The notes under the pieces: generated by a model
What the model saw: the letters and a program-made list of their open reading frames with translations, nothing else
What the model was told of the DNA's origin: nothing
Databases searched by the model: none
Position numbers and translations under genes: made by a program
Shown here: one piece after another, positions 55,246 through 64,000 of the stretch
Position numbering within the stretch: position 1 is the first letter of the stretch
Layout: every line of letters starts with the position of its first letter
DNA from: Pisolithus tinctorius
Lineage: Eukaryota; Basidiomycota; Agaricomycetes; Boletales; Pisolithaceae
DNA: 64,000 bases
Direction of reading: 5' to 3'
Assembly: GCA_024663395.1 (NCBI GenBank)
Contig: JANFAH010000073.1
Span: 181,923 to 245,922, forward strand

Positions 55246-57462
55246 TCTTCGGTCAACGTGTTAACTGACGGTAAATAATGAGGAGCGGAGACGCGTACTG
55301 ACTGCTATCTAGGGCCGGCCCATACGCGGTTACTTGTAATTTGGTTATGTAATCGATCTGATCAAAGCTTGTCTGTATACGAAGTTCATGTGATAGCCTT
55401 GAGGCTACCGACCTGGTAGCGTGGCCAACCAACATATCTTCGTAATGCACACCAAGCAGTCGTGGTGATGGAAGTGCCCGTAGAGTCATACCAATTCAGT
55501 TGTTCTGACCGTTGTCCCTCCCTCTGAGGCCCCGGCGTCATAGCCCCTGGACCCGAAGTTTGAGATAGAAAACACAGTGGACTCTATGCACATGTTTTAT
55601 ACTTTCCTTCGCTCGAACGGATACGACGCAATGGCAGACTTCAGGTAGCACAAATTCTCAAGAAAGGAAAGGAGGCAAGTTTGTTAAGACGACAGTGTGT
55701 AAGGTACGAACGCAAAAGTAAGACGTAAGTACATCAGGATGACGTTTCCACTATCATCTCATCTTTTCGCACACCCTTCTCTTGCGAATAGGATCTGCAA
55801 GTGCATGTTCCATTCATGAAATTGGCATCTCGACCAGTGAAGTTACACAGCATGCATACCGCTCGATACTAGAATGACTTCATGGACAACTACTGCAAAT
55901 TATATTTTGACTTCATTTACGTGTCACACACCAGAGCCACAGCGTACTGTCTTTTTTTTGTCTGGCATCACGCGTCTCCTCCACTAATAGTTTGAAATGA
56001 CAATATCCATGTTCCCGCAGTAGGCAGGACAAAAACTTTGGGAGTTATCAAGGAAAAATGAGACGGAATAAGAGTACAAAGAGAAAGGGAAATACGGTGA
56101 CGTCGCAGGGACTCCCTCAAAGAGCGAGCAACCGACTGGATTGAAGCGTGACGCCAGAAATGTACAAGGCCATGGAGTCACGCCAGGGAGAGCTCGGGGT
56201 GAGTGTGCGAAATATAGTCAGTGATATCGACGGGGAGAAACGACAAGAATGAGACTGTGAGCATGAGGAACGGGGAGCAAGACGTCAACAGTGGGGGTGA
56301 GGCGCCGGGCAGTGAGGATAAGGCATTCACAGAAAAACACGTGCCGTATACGCCCCCACTCGTTGTCTGTATTACCACCTGATGCCACACGGTGCAAGAC
56401 GACTTTTGTTTATGTATGTATTGCAGGTGTCCACTTCACACAACTGTTGAGTCACCCAGCGGAGGGGAATAGGACCTCTTACCAAAACGTCTGGGTGCAA
56501 GGTCGGTCCTGCATGTATATAATCTGACTTCCCCCCTCACCGCCAGAGCTGGTGAGCGGATTGTGTAAAAACCACCATAACGTACGGGGTGAACGGAGAG
56601 CAAGTACCAGCCACGTTGACAACAACAAGGTAGCCTTGAGACGAACAAGCTGCGATCAAGGGGAAGAAGGTTCCAGACATGGGGTTGCTGTTGTGATTAC
56701 GAACATTCCACGAATTTCTGGAATTTTCGACGCTCACGGTGGGTCATCTCTTGGGTATTTAAAGGCCTTGTCCCGGACTGTTCAAGAGGAGACAAAAACA
56801 GTGCGAGTCGCTGACTCTCATCGAGGAGCTTGAGAAAGCTCCCCCCAGCGGGACTCGACGAGTCGACTCCCAACAGATCAGCAGAACGTGATATCCGTGA
56901 TTCTCTATGGGACGAAATCTAGTTCAAGGTTATTGAATTGTGGGGTCGAACTGCCGAGATCCTGATACAGATACCAACGAGAGGAGCTAGTATACCTAAC
57001 GGCATAACCCTAGAGGGCATGGTATGAGGCAGACGCAGTAACCTGCCCGGTGGCGTGATAACGGCCGGAGATCCTGAGGGGGAAGTGTCTGGCATTTACG
57101 CTGCATAGAATGTGTGTGGGTCGGGGATGCGATGTCCAGCGCTCCGCCATGGGAGGAAATCAAAACACTAGATTCCCGGTATAATTCCATTCTGTAACGA
57201 GAGCGACACGAGGCTCTGCACAGCTATGCATTTTAGTTGCCATGTCCAATAAGACGCACCTGCCGTTCACCTGCCCGCCATATCGCCGTAGTCTGTTAAC
57301 TAGACAGAGGCAAGCCGTTAATCGACGGCAGCCTCATAGACGGTCTGGTAACTGGAGCAATAAATCGTCGGCAGAAGTCAGTGGCGCGTGCTTACATAAC
57401 GAACTACATACGGAGTACCGGAACTTACAAGCCACATTTTCATTGCGTTCATTTGGAAGAAG
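55246..57462. other. 2.2-kb region without a recognised gene
   Basis: Lies between divergent NSE2 (-) and mitochondrial uS12 (+). A minus-strand frame starting at 55489 (MTLRALPSPRLLGVHYEDML) could be a small gene with a donor after about 26 codons, but no family is recognisable. At 56825-56842 there is a perfect 7-bp hairpin with a GAGA loop, and a cluster of short palindromes follows. Otherwise nothing supported. Confidence 0.4.
56825..56842. repeat. 7-bp perfect hairpin with GAGA (GNRA-type) loop
   Basis: GGAGCTT (56825-56831) and AAGCTCC (56836-56842) are exact reverse complements around GAGA, a GNRA tetraloop if transcribed on the plus strand. Palindromes GACTCGACGAGTC and GAGTCGACTC overlap about ten bases downstream (56852-56869). 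Confidence 0.6.
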
Positions 57463-58070
57463 ATGCTGTCGGTCTTGAAGAGCTGTTGCAGAGTGCCTCA
57501 AACATGGGCTCTCATGTCTCATCACAAGCCAACTGCGGCGGGGGCTTCGTTTCTCTACACTAGGTCCTTCAGCTCTTCTTCGTCGCTTTCCATGACTTTG
57601 AACCAAACAATGCGCCGAAAGAAGCCCCAGAAAGCTTCCAAGGCAAAATCGCCACTCCTAGACAACTGTCCGCAAAAGAAAGGTGTCTGTGCTCAGATAT
57701 TTATTATGGCTCCGAAGAAACCCAACTCGGCAAAGCGGAAAGTTGCCCGTGTAAAGCTGACGAACGGGAATACCGTCATGGCGTACATTCAGGGAGAAGG
57801 GCACAACCTGCAGGAGCACAGTGTTGTGTTGGTCCGTGGTGGTCGTGCACAGGATTTGCCAGGTGTCCGGTGCGTTAGAGGCTCGTTTCGGGGTTTTCTC
57901 TAGTCACTCTTACGATTCGGTCCCCAGCTACAAAATCGTTCGCGGTGCATTAGACTTTGGTGGCGTTGTGGGACGCATGTCAGCAAGGAGTAAATATGGA
58001 GGTGTGTGTCTTCGCAATAGTTTTTGCGTCATCGCTCATGATGCAATCAGCGCAGAGACCAAAGAAATAA
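57463..58070 (+). CDS. Mitochondrial small-subunit ribosomal protein uS12m (MRPS12)
   Basis: Decoding-centre protein of the mitochondrial small ribosomal subunit. Start ATG at 57463 gives a presequence [18 protein letters not shown] and a Ser-rich stretch. The conserved body starts [18 protein letters not shown], then [60 protein letters not shown] and AQDLPGV. The PKKPNSA and GHNLQEHS motifs are the classic S12 signatures. Exon 1 is 57463-57869 and exon 2 starts at 57928 ([12 protein letters not shown]...SARSKYG). A short last exon, most simply from 58051, ends QRPKK with stop 58068-58070; the exact last splice is the only uncertain point. uS12 also carries the classical streptomycin-resistance positions in other systems. 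Confidence 0.95.
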
Positions 58071-58330
58071 TTCTATATCATTCTATCGATATGTTTCCAT
58101 TTTCTACATTCGTTAATAACTGTGCCAATGACGCTATCAAGTCCGATACCTTTGAAATCGTACGTTACGTGAGGAGATACAGGTAAGCCTTTTTTCGGTC
58201 GTCAGTTGTCCGGAGTCAAGAGTCCAGGTTTCTTCAAACTCGTATCGCAACAATCTCCGTCGCCGTCAGGTCCGTATTCAGTACTTTGAACGGGTTTCAT
58301 CAGTCTTCAGTCTTCTTAAGTGCCACAAAG

Positions 58331-58918
58331 CTACTCACAGCAGTTGTCTGCGCCATCTGGGTACTGGTCACCCAGATCGTTGACGTGATCATCGGGGGTT
58401 ATTGTGGCTGTTGCCGTCGCCGTTATCCACTCTGTGGATGCTACCACCTTGGGAGTTGTGGTGACCGTGACGGTGGCAGTATAGGTCTCGGTCGCTAATT
58501 CGGTCGATGAGACTACCTGAGTGGTCTGAACGATCGACGTTGATGTGTAGTGTGCTGTGGAAGTAGTGGTTTCTGTCACGGTAAAGGTGTTGAGACAACC
58601 GCCGGCGCCCCCGCGCTTGGTGTTTTGTTGCTGAGCCTGCTGAGGAGTACACTTGGCCTGGTGTCCGTGGAACGAATGTCAAAGCGAACTCACTCGTGGT
58701 CCGACTTGCCGGCCATGGTGCTTATGATGCGCACGGTGACTGTCCACGTTTCGCGGATGTGCAGGGTGAGCAGGGTGCCTGGGGTGCCCAGGATGGCCGA
58801 CATTTCTCGCGTGGCCGGCGTAACCTCTGCGCCCAGCATCTGGGAACGGGTTAGGCGACGCGCTGGTCAGCGCAATGCAGAGCAGGGCAAGAACGACAGC
58901 AAGCCGAAAAAAGAACAT
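58331..58918 (-). CDS. Small secreted protein: His/Pro-rich repeats then Thr/Ser-rich tail
   Basis: Predicted extracellular protein of unknown family. Start ATG at 58916-58918. A clear signal peptide, MFFFRLAVVLALLCIALTSA, with cleavage probably just after SA or SAS. The mature part starts SPNPFPDAGRRGYAGH and has short repeats GHPGHPRHPAHPAHPR then HRAHHKHHGRQ, which could bind metal ions. A short intron (GTGAGT...CACCAG) leads to AKCTPQQAQQQNTKRGGAGG and a Thr/Val-rich tail with TATVTVTTTPKVVASTEW and TATATATITPDDHVND, likely O-glycosylated. Ends DGADNCCE, stop 58331-58333. Four cysteines in all. No GPI signal is visible. Function unknown; cell wall or effector roles are guesses. Confidence 0.65.
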
Positions 58919-59301
58919 AGTTGCGGGTCCAAATTGAGAGGCGAAAAAGTGGGCGAGGGTATGGCGGGCCATAGAGCGCGTCGATGTCTTATGGGTTCTG
59001 AGGCGACTCTTGTGCGGGCTCAGGCATCGGGTCGCGATCATCTTCCGTCCGCGGCTGCGGAAGACGGGATCATGTGCGGAAGTATAATTTCGAAGTGACT
59101 ATCCGCCCACTAACCCTTAGACTTACGCCAAGGAAGATAAGACACGAACGAACTTATCTCGCAGAGAGCAACTCAAAATCATGAATATTCTCTCTAATAC
59201 TAGCTGGCATGTACATCCAGATTTCGATTTCTATGATATTTCGAGTCACACCAAGCATCAAACAACTACGTTCCCCAGAACTATGGACGTGAAGTGTGTT
59301 A

Positions 59302-59643
59302 TCATGACTGATCAAATGGAAAAGCCGATGACTCACCTGATGTTAAGTCATGCTCTCACATGTGAATCGTGCTTACACCTGGGATGATACTGACGCTGGT
59401 CCAGAAGTAGGTGGCCGTGTTAATGGGTACGGTGTAAGGAGCGCTGTTCACAGCAGCATTCGCAGCTAGACAAAAAAAATCAGAACAACACTAAAGCAAG
59501 GATGTGAACCCACTCGTTGTCAGTAATCCTCCCGTGCCCGAGTTAGCACCGGCAGCCGTCGGTTGAGCAGGGGGTGCTTGTCGTAGGACTAGTGCATTGG
59601 ATAAGGCGGTGAGAGACACGACCAGCAGAATGAAGGTGCGCAT
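59302..59643 (-). CDS. Second small secreted protein, about 90 residues
   Basis: Start ATG at 59641-59643. The signal peptide reads MRTFILLVVSLTALSNALVL. The mature part RQAPPAQPTAAGANSGTGG is Ala/Pro/Gly-rich with a possible Kex2-like start. A GTGGGT...GTCTAG intron joins to NAAVNSAPYTVPINTATYFW and TSVSIIPG. A last short exon would give ESSAFPFDQS with stop 59302-59304; alternatively the frame runs through to an earlier stop after STIHM. No cysteines are seen. It sits 380 bases from the first secreted-protein gene in the same orientation, but the sequences are not clearly related. Family unknown. Confidence 0.55.
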
Positions 59644-59986
59644 GATAGAGTGCGCTAGATGGTATGCATGAGTAGGAGATGAATTGGCTATAATCCCACA
59701 AGAGACGGAAGTAACGGTCGATCCGCTACGCCGGCGGGGAGAGTAATTTGCTTATCCTTATCCTGTCGAATAGCCGCCCCTGCTTTTGCGGGATTTTTTC
59801 CCCTCCGTCGAGGTGAATTTTCGCAAGGATCTTCATCACTTATGCCAGCGGGCCGCTCAAGTCCATATAGGCGGATCGTCCGGAAGAGGCAACTGTGGAT
59901 TGGGTGGCTGTGCAAAGAATTTACAAGCCCATCTGGCTCGCCCACTGCGTCTCCTTCTCAATTACCTTGGGAGGAAGGTTTCCACT
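59644..59986. promoter_or_regulatory. Divergent promoter region
   Basis: 343 bases between the start codons of the second secreted-protein gene (-) and mitochondrial uL29 (+). Contains TTTTGCGGGATTTTTTCC-like T runs near 59775; no defined element recognised. Confidence 0.4.
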
Positions 59987-60716
59987 ATGCTCGCAGCGCG
60001 TTCGTTGCGTTTAATGCGCATTACGCCCTTTACTCGATGCGCGTCGACTGAAGCTGTCACATCGAGTCATTCTGCTGCGGGAACTGCACCCGTCGAGGTC
60101 CAGGGTGGTGCTACTGCTAAGCAAACGAAACCACCTGGAAGTCGACCGCACTTGGGCGTAGAGGTCGATCCAAATCACGGCTTGTGGGCTTTCTTCCGGA
60201 AGAATGTGGATTCTGAGGGAAAAGCAACTTATGAGACCGTCGAACCTCGAGATGCCTACGCCGAGTCGGGTACGTGCCAGAATCACTGCGCGGTCGTTCT
60301 TATCTCACAATTCAGTTCTCAGGGAGGTCATGGATTGCATCAGAGCTTCGCCGTAAAAGCTTCAAAGACCTGCACACGTTGTGGTATGTACTACTACGAG
60401 AACGCAATATCCTCGCAACGCAGAAGGAGGAGGCTAGAAGACTCGGAATTCGCAGCACTGAATCACTTGCGGCTTCTGTCCGAGACCGCCTGGTGAGTAA
60501 CTTGAGGATACTCTTCCTGGGCCGTTTCCTACTGCCGTTTCATAGTGCCGAAAGTCGATGGCCCGTTTGAAGTATGTCATCAACGAGCGGCGGGTGGTGT
60601 ATGAGAAGATTCTTGATGCTGGGGAAGGCTCGAAGAAGGAGGTTCCGAAGAAAATAACAGATCCCTTTTATCGAGTGAAGAGTAGACGTAGGGCTTTGCC
60701 GCGTGAGGTACGATGA
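59987..60716 (+). CDS. Mitochondrial large-subunit ribosomal protein uL29m (MRPL47/Mrpl4)
   Basis: Mitochondrial large ribosomal subunit protein near the tunnel exit. Three exons: 59987-60269, 60323-60492 and 60546-60716. The presequence [20 protein letters not shown] is followed by [20 protein letters not shown] and [13 protein letters not shown]. After splicing come [40 protein letters not shown] and SVRDRL, then [20 protein letters not shown]. These carry the MRP-L47 signature (GRSW...ELR.KSF.DLH.LWY..L.E.N.L..Q). Ends [10 protein letters not shown], stop 60714-60716. Length of about 205 residues is typical of fungal members. All splice sites and phases agree. Confidence 0.95.
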
Positions 60717-61301
60717 CACTTGTGTGTCCGGCCTCCGAACAGTATTGTCCTCCTTATGTACACATGGATATCTCGGCCTAATCGAAACAGCTCGTTGTCC
60801 ACCTTGCAAGGCTAGGCTAGCTGGTTTGACTATGATATTTCCTCCGGCTTCGCTCCCATTCCCTCATATCCTGAGAAATGTGACAGTCTCTAATGGACGG
60901 ATTCTCGAACAACTCTATCTGTCTTCTTCCGCGTCTAAGTAGATGTTCGATTGCTGAGACTTTGCGAGGTGATACGGCAGACGCTTGGACATGAAACATA
61001 TAACGAACCAAGAGCGAAAACTTGTCCTGCGTGTGCGACGGTTTCGTCCGTACCATTCGTAGTGCGCTAGACATACATGAGCGAAGCACAAATCAACGTA
61101 ACGAAGAGACGGTTACCGTCTGTACAACGCGAGGACTTCCTTCTGAAGCCCTGATGGAGCCGACATCGTCGTCTCTTCTAGGAAGAGCTTTAAGACGATC
61201 GTTCCCTGGAGGTCCGAGGGATGATTCCGGGGTATTCGTAACGACTGTCAGTTCCCCGGACACCGCCTAGTACCGAACTTTGATTTTCTTGTCATGGTTT
61301 C
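60717..61301. other. Intergenic region between two genes on the plus strand
   Basis: 585 bases covering the 3' end of uL29m and the promoter of the NDUFAF6-like gene. Open frames on both strands here have no family features. Confidence 0.4.
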
Positions 61302-62490
61302 ATGGTTCCGCTCAGGCAGTGGCGTACTACAGCTCATCTAGCTGGTCATGCATGGCGACTAGGAAGGCTGTGGAATAGTAATACGTTCTCTACCACTCCA
61401 TGCGTTCGTTCTTCTGCTGGAATATCCGAGGCGGCCGACTATTGCAAAGATCTCGTTCGGAAACATGACTATGAAGCCTTCTTGACCTCACAGCTGTATC
61501 CACGAGTGCATCGACCTGGATACTATGCAATGAGAGCATTCTATGTGAGTACTGTTTGCCTGGAATGTTCAGAGTGTATCGGTCGCTGAACTCGGTCACG
61601 CAAGATTGAATTGGCAACCGTGAAGGAAGCCGTGTCGCAAACGACCCTTGGGCAAGGTCGGTTCGTGTTCTGGAGAAATGCTGTCAAGGACATATTCAAG
61701 GTGAGTGGTTTCTGGCACGTCCGCATTTACATTTCATCGACATCTGGGCAGAACGCGCCTCCCCGGCATCCTATTGCCATTGCCTTGCACCAGGTAACAC
61801 AAAATAGTCATTTGGCTCAGTATCACTTTCAGAGGATGATAGATGCGAGGGTAAGTGGTGTGCGCCTGTCAATAGTATTTCGACTACTGATTCTGAATAG
61901 GAAGAAGAGCTATTCTCCCCAACACATCTGACTGTCGAGTCCATGACTGCCCACGCGGAGTCGACATCTTCCACATTCTTCTACCTTATCTTGTCCATGC
62001 TCCGCCAGGAATCGGCGATATTTTCTCATGCTGCTTCACATTTGGGCATCGCCCAGTCCTTTGCCACTTTCTTACGTGCCCTCCCTTTTCATGCGTCGAA
62101 AGGAGTGATGGTCATACCCGCCGAGATTACTGCAAAGCACGGTGTCAAACAACAGGAGGTGTTCTCCAAACACGCAACGTCTAAGGAACTGGAGGATGCC
62201 GTCTTCGAGCTTGCCACGATCGCAAATGACAACATGATGACCGCGCGAGAGATGTTCAAGGAAACAGGGGGTAAAGTCCCACAAGCGGTGATGCCCCTGT
62301 TTTCTGCTGCCGTGCGTCATACTCTGGATCGTCTAGCTTGACGTTTAACCTTGCAACGTAGATTCCTACGGCGTCCATACTGACTCGACTGGAGTCTGTC
62401 AACTTCGATGTGTTTCATCCGTCGTTGCAAGTCCGTGACTGGAAGCTGCCTTGGAGGGTTTATACGAGTTACTATAACAGGCAGTTTTAG
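61302..62490 (+). CDS. Complex I assembly factor NDUFAF6-like (squalene/phytoene synthase fold)
   Basis: Mitochondrial protein of the SQS/PSY fold needed in other eukaryotes for complex I (ND1 module) assembly. Five exons: 61302-61544, 61605-61700, 61752-61850, 61901-62311 and 62362-62490. The presequence MVPLRQWRTTAHLAGHAWRL is followed by DYCKDLVRKHDYEAFLTSQL and YPRVHRPGYYAMRAFY. Then IELATVKEAVSQTTLGQGRF, VFWRNAVKDIFK, RHPIAIALHQVTQ and LTVESMTAHAESTSSTFFYL. SHAASHLGIAQSFATFLRAL and PFHASKGVMVIPAEITAKHG follow, then ELATIANDNMMTAREMFKET. The last splice gives SAAIPTASILTRLESVNFDV and WKLPWRVYTSYYNRQF, stop 62488-62490. The aspartate-rich catalytic motifs of true prenyl synthases are degenerate, as in NDUFAF6, so enzyme activity is unlikely. 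Confidence 0.92.
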
Positions 62491-62939
62491 AATACGGATT
62501 TTGTATGCCGGCATCTGCCATGGACAACGCCCGTTCTACGAAAAAATAACGGCCAACTACACCTTGTCTGAGTTGAACAGCATCTTTATCGTACTTGCAC
62601 TGCCCTGCTACAGATAGGAGCTTGAGGGAGGAGATTGGGTGTCAAGAAAGTTACTACCGTATGGAAATCGCGGACGAATTTGGAAGTCCGATACTTTGAG
62701 GCTCTCACAATTTGGCTCGCACAACACCTTGGCGTTCAACCATCACCACCACAAACAAAGGTCGGGGTCCACTTAGATCGGGCTCTGCTCGTCGTTGCCT
62801 GCATTCAGGACAGGCTTGTCTTACTGATTCCACTAGTGGTCGCCCGCAACGTCTACGATTTCGTTGGCTATCTGCTGTCGCGGCCCGCTCTCCACCATGC
62901 AGCGTCTTTGCGGTGTGTGAGACCGTTGCTTTTCACCGC
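62491..62939. other. Region upstream of the right-edge gene
   Basis: About 450 bases. It likely contains the promoter and perhaps first exons of the F-box-like gene; a start such as MEIADEFGSPIL near 62660 is possible, but the exon chain could not be proven. Confidence 0.35.
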
Positions 62940-64000
62940 ATGTATGCTCAGATACGCCGCCTATAGATGAAGTCATCGCACTTATCATCTACGAACTCGA
63001 AGATCCCACTGCTCTGACTCTCACCTCCAAGCGTTTCCTCATGTCTCTAGAGACCCGTATGTCCGTGCCCACTATTTTCTATCTCGCTATGGCCATATGG
63101 ATGCGATGTTTGGGCGTTGGGTAAAGGGAAAATTTTGGACGAAAGGGTTATTGATGTGAGTCTTCCGCGTGACAAAACACATGCTGGTCAAGTGCTTGCC
63201 GACGGGGCCATCTACTGATCATATATACATTTCTCACAGATTCTTTTCAATAGTGGGGCGCATATATCTCGTTACCTCCTTCAGGTCGCCATCCATCACT
63301 TCTACCGCGGAAATGCACCATTTATCAAGTCACAATGGGTTCGTTCCGTCCGTCCCTCGGTTTTCTCATACTTCCAGAAGGTCGCCGCCGAGATGTTTGA
63401 TAACGAAGTACCGGTGGGCAAACATGAGGACGACGGATCCAATTCCATGCCTTTTTAAAGGATAGCAGACTCCCTTCGCATATGAGGCAAAAGAACTGGG
63501 AGGAAATTCGTGACATATTCCAACGGTATAGAGTGCGCCACAGTCTTCTGTTCTCCATTGCTGGTCATCAAAAGTGACTACGATCCCAGTTCATCCCATT
63601 CAGCATGAAGGTTTGCGGAATGGTCCCAGATTTGCCGCGTATTGATTACCCGGTCATTGTAGGATCCGCTTATGTTTCAGCTCCCGATAGCACTTGCAGT
63701 CGAACCGAGCTATTGCCATACGCAGAAGCGAATGGCTTTCGGATTGACCCAAAGGTATTGAAAACTGACGTCATCGCCGGGTGTGATTCTCAACTTCATT
63801 ATCAGTACCGCGACTCATTTTCCGTAAGATGTTGAGAAACAGTCATCAGCACCGTGGATCGGTCAGAGGAGATCGTTTCCAACGTTCGGGAATTGAAACG
63901 GCTGGACCCTAGGTATTGATGCGCGACTATGTGTGGCGCACTCGTGCTGAATCGGTCGCTCAGGATGTTCCTTAGTCGCACCGTGGCAGCTGAAGTCTGC
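62940..64000 (+). CDS. F-box-like basidiomycete protein, partial (cut by window edge)
   Basis: Partial gene; the 5' limit is approximate and the 3' end is outside the window. The F-box-like start reads TPPIDEVIALIIYELEDPTA and LTLTSKRFLMSLETR. Ankyrin-like helical segments follow through short introns: YVRAHYFLSRYGHMDAMFG, ERVIDILFNSGAHISRYLLQ, VAIHHFYRGNAPFIKSQWVR, SVFSYFQKVAAEMFDNE, then VPVGKHEDDGSNSMPFLKDS and NWEEIRDIFQRYR. Towards the edge are ELLPYAEANGFRIDPKVL, EEIVSNVRELKRLDP and MFLSRTVAAEVC. The pattern resembles a basidiomycete-restricted family I can recall only as uncharacterised. A role in SCF-type ubiquitin ligases would be the guess if the F-box is real. Confidence 0.55.

Noticed and set aside
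55253..55489. Small minus-strand gene beside NSE2
   Set aside because: It has an ATG and a plausible donor but no recognisable motif; it could simply be NSE2 upstream sequence. Mentioned in the gap entry only.
61302..62490. Squalene or phytoene synthase
   Set aside because: The fold is the same, but the presequence and the motif set (HAESTSS, HASKGVMVIPAEI) fit NDUFAF6, and the aspartate-rich prenyl diphosphate motifs are not intact.

Overview
This window is nuclear DNA from a filamentous basidiomycete, probably an Agaricomycete. Genes lie on both strands, lack operon structure, and are split by many short GT...AG introns (mostly about 45 to 100 bases). The protein families are eukaryotic housekeeping ones, alongside fungal-specific families: a Zn2Cys6 regulator, a Spo71/Mug56-like PH protein, a mitochondrial alternative oxidase and small secreted proteins. 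I saw no tRNA, rRNA, CRISPR array or intact transposon. Coordinates given as exact rest on stop codons, start codons and splice sites read by eye; internal exon borders of the long genes are approximate.

Layout, left to right: CSC1/OSCA-type membrane channel (644-5446, +); RasGEF (5868-8413, -, possibly to 8658); FGFR1OP2/SIKE-type STRIPAK subunit (9169-10203, +); phosphopantothenoylcysteine decarboxylase (11152-11980, -); a possible small mitochondrial protein (near 12.4-12.6 kb, -); a PH-domain protein whose frame is broken repeatedly (13645-17466, +); the core spliceosomal protein Prp8 (17676-25884, -); the TORC2 scaffold Rictor/Ste16 (26041-31352, -); ribosomal protein uL22 (31578-32412, +); Fcf2 (32538-33574, -) and Sas10/Utp3 (33687-36149, +), two pre-rRNA processing factors sharing one short promoter; a Zn2Cys6 transcription factor (36553-39753, -); Tom22 (39964-40481, +); the complex I 39/40-kDa subunit (40949-42506, -); a UPF0390 basic protein (42679-43163, +); a CENP-B-type helix-turn-helix protein (44052-46181, -); alternative oxidase (48380-50047, +); Spo71/Mug56-like protein (50410-53693, +); SUMO ligase Nse2/Mms21 (53967-55245, -); mitochondrial uS12 (57463-58070, +); two small secreted proteins (58331-58918 and 59302-59643, -); mitochondrial uL29 (59987-60716, +); complex I assembly factor NDUFAF6 (61302-62490, +); and an F-box-like protein cut off by the right edge.

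Two functional concentrations stand out. From 31.5 to 36.2 kb lie three ribosome genes (uL22, Fcf2, Sas10). From 40 to 62.5 kb six nuclear genes encode mitochondrial proteins (Tom22, complex I subunit, alternative oxidase, uS12m, uL29m, NDUFAF6). Signalling genes (RasGEF, STRIPAK subunit, TORC2 scaffold) fill the left half.

Several conserved genes need a one-base correction, most at a short homopolymer, to keep reading frame, while the 8.2-kb PRP8 does not visibly need one. Either the sequence carries residual indel errors or some loci, above all the PH gene, are decaying. I found no clear new multi-gene system. The best candidates for undescribed biology are the paired secreted proteins, the strong inverted repeats at 12.73-12.87 kb, and two gaps of about 2.2 kb without recognisable genes.
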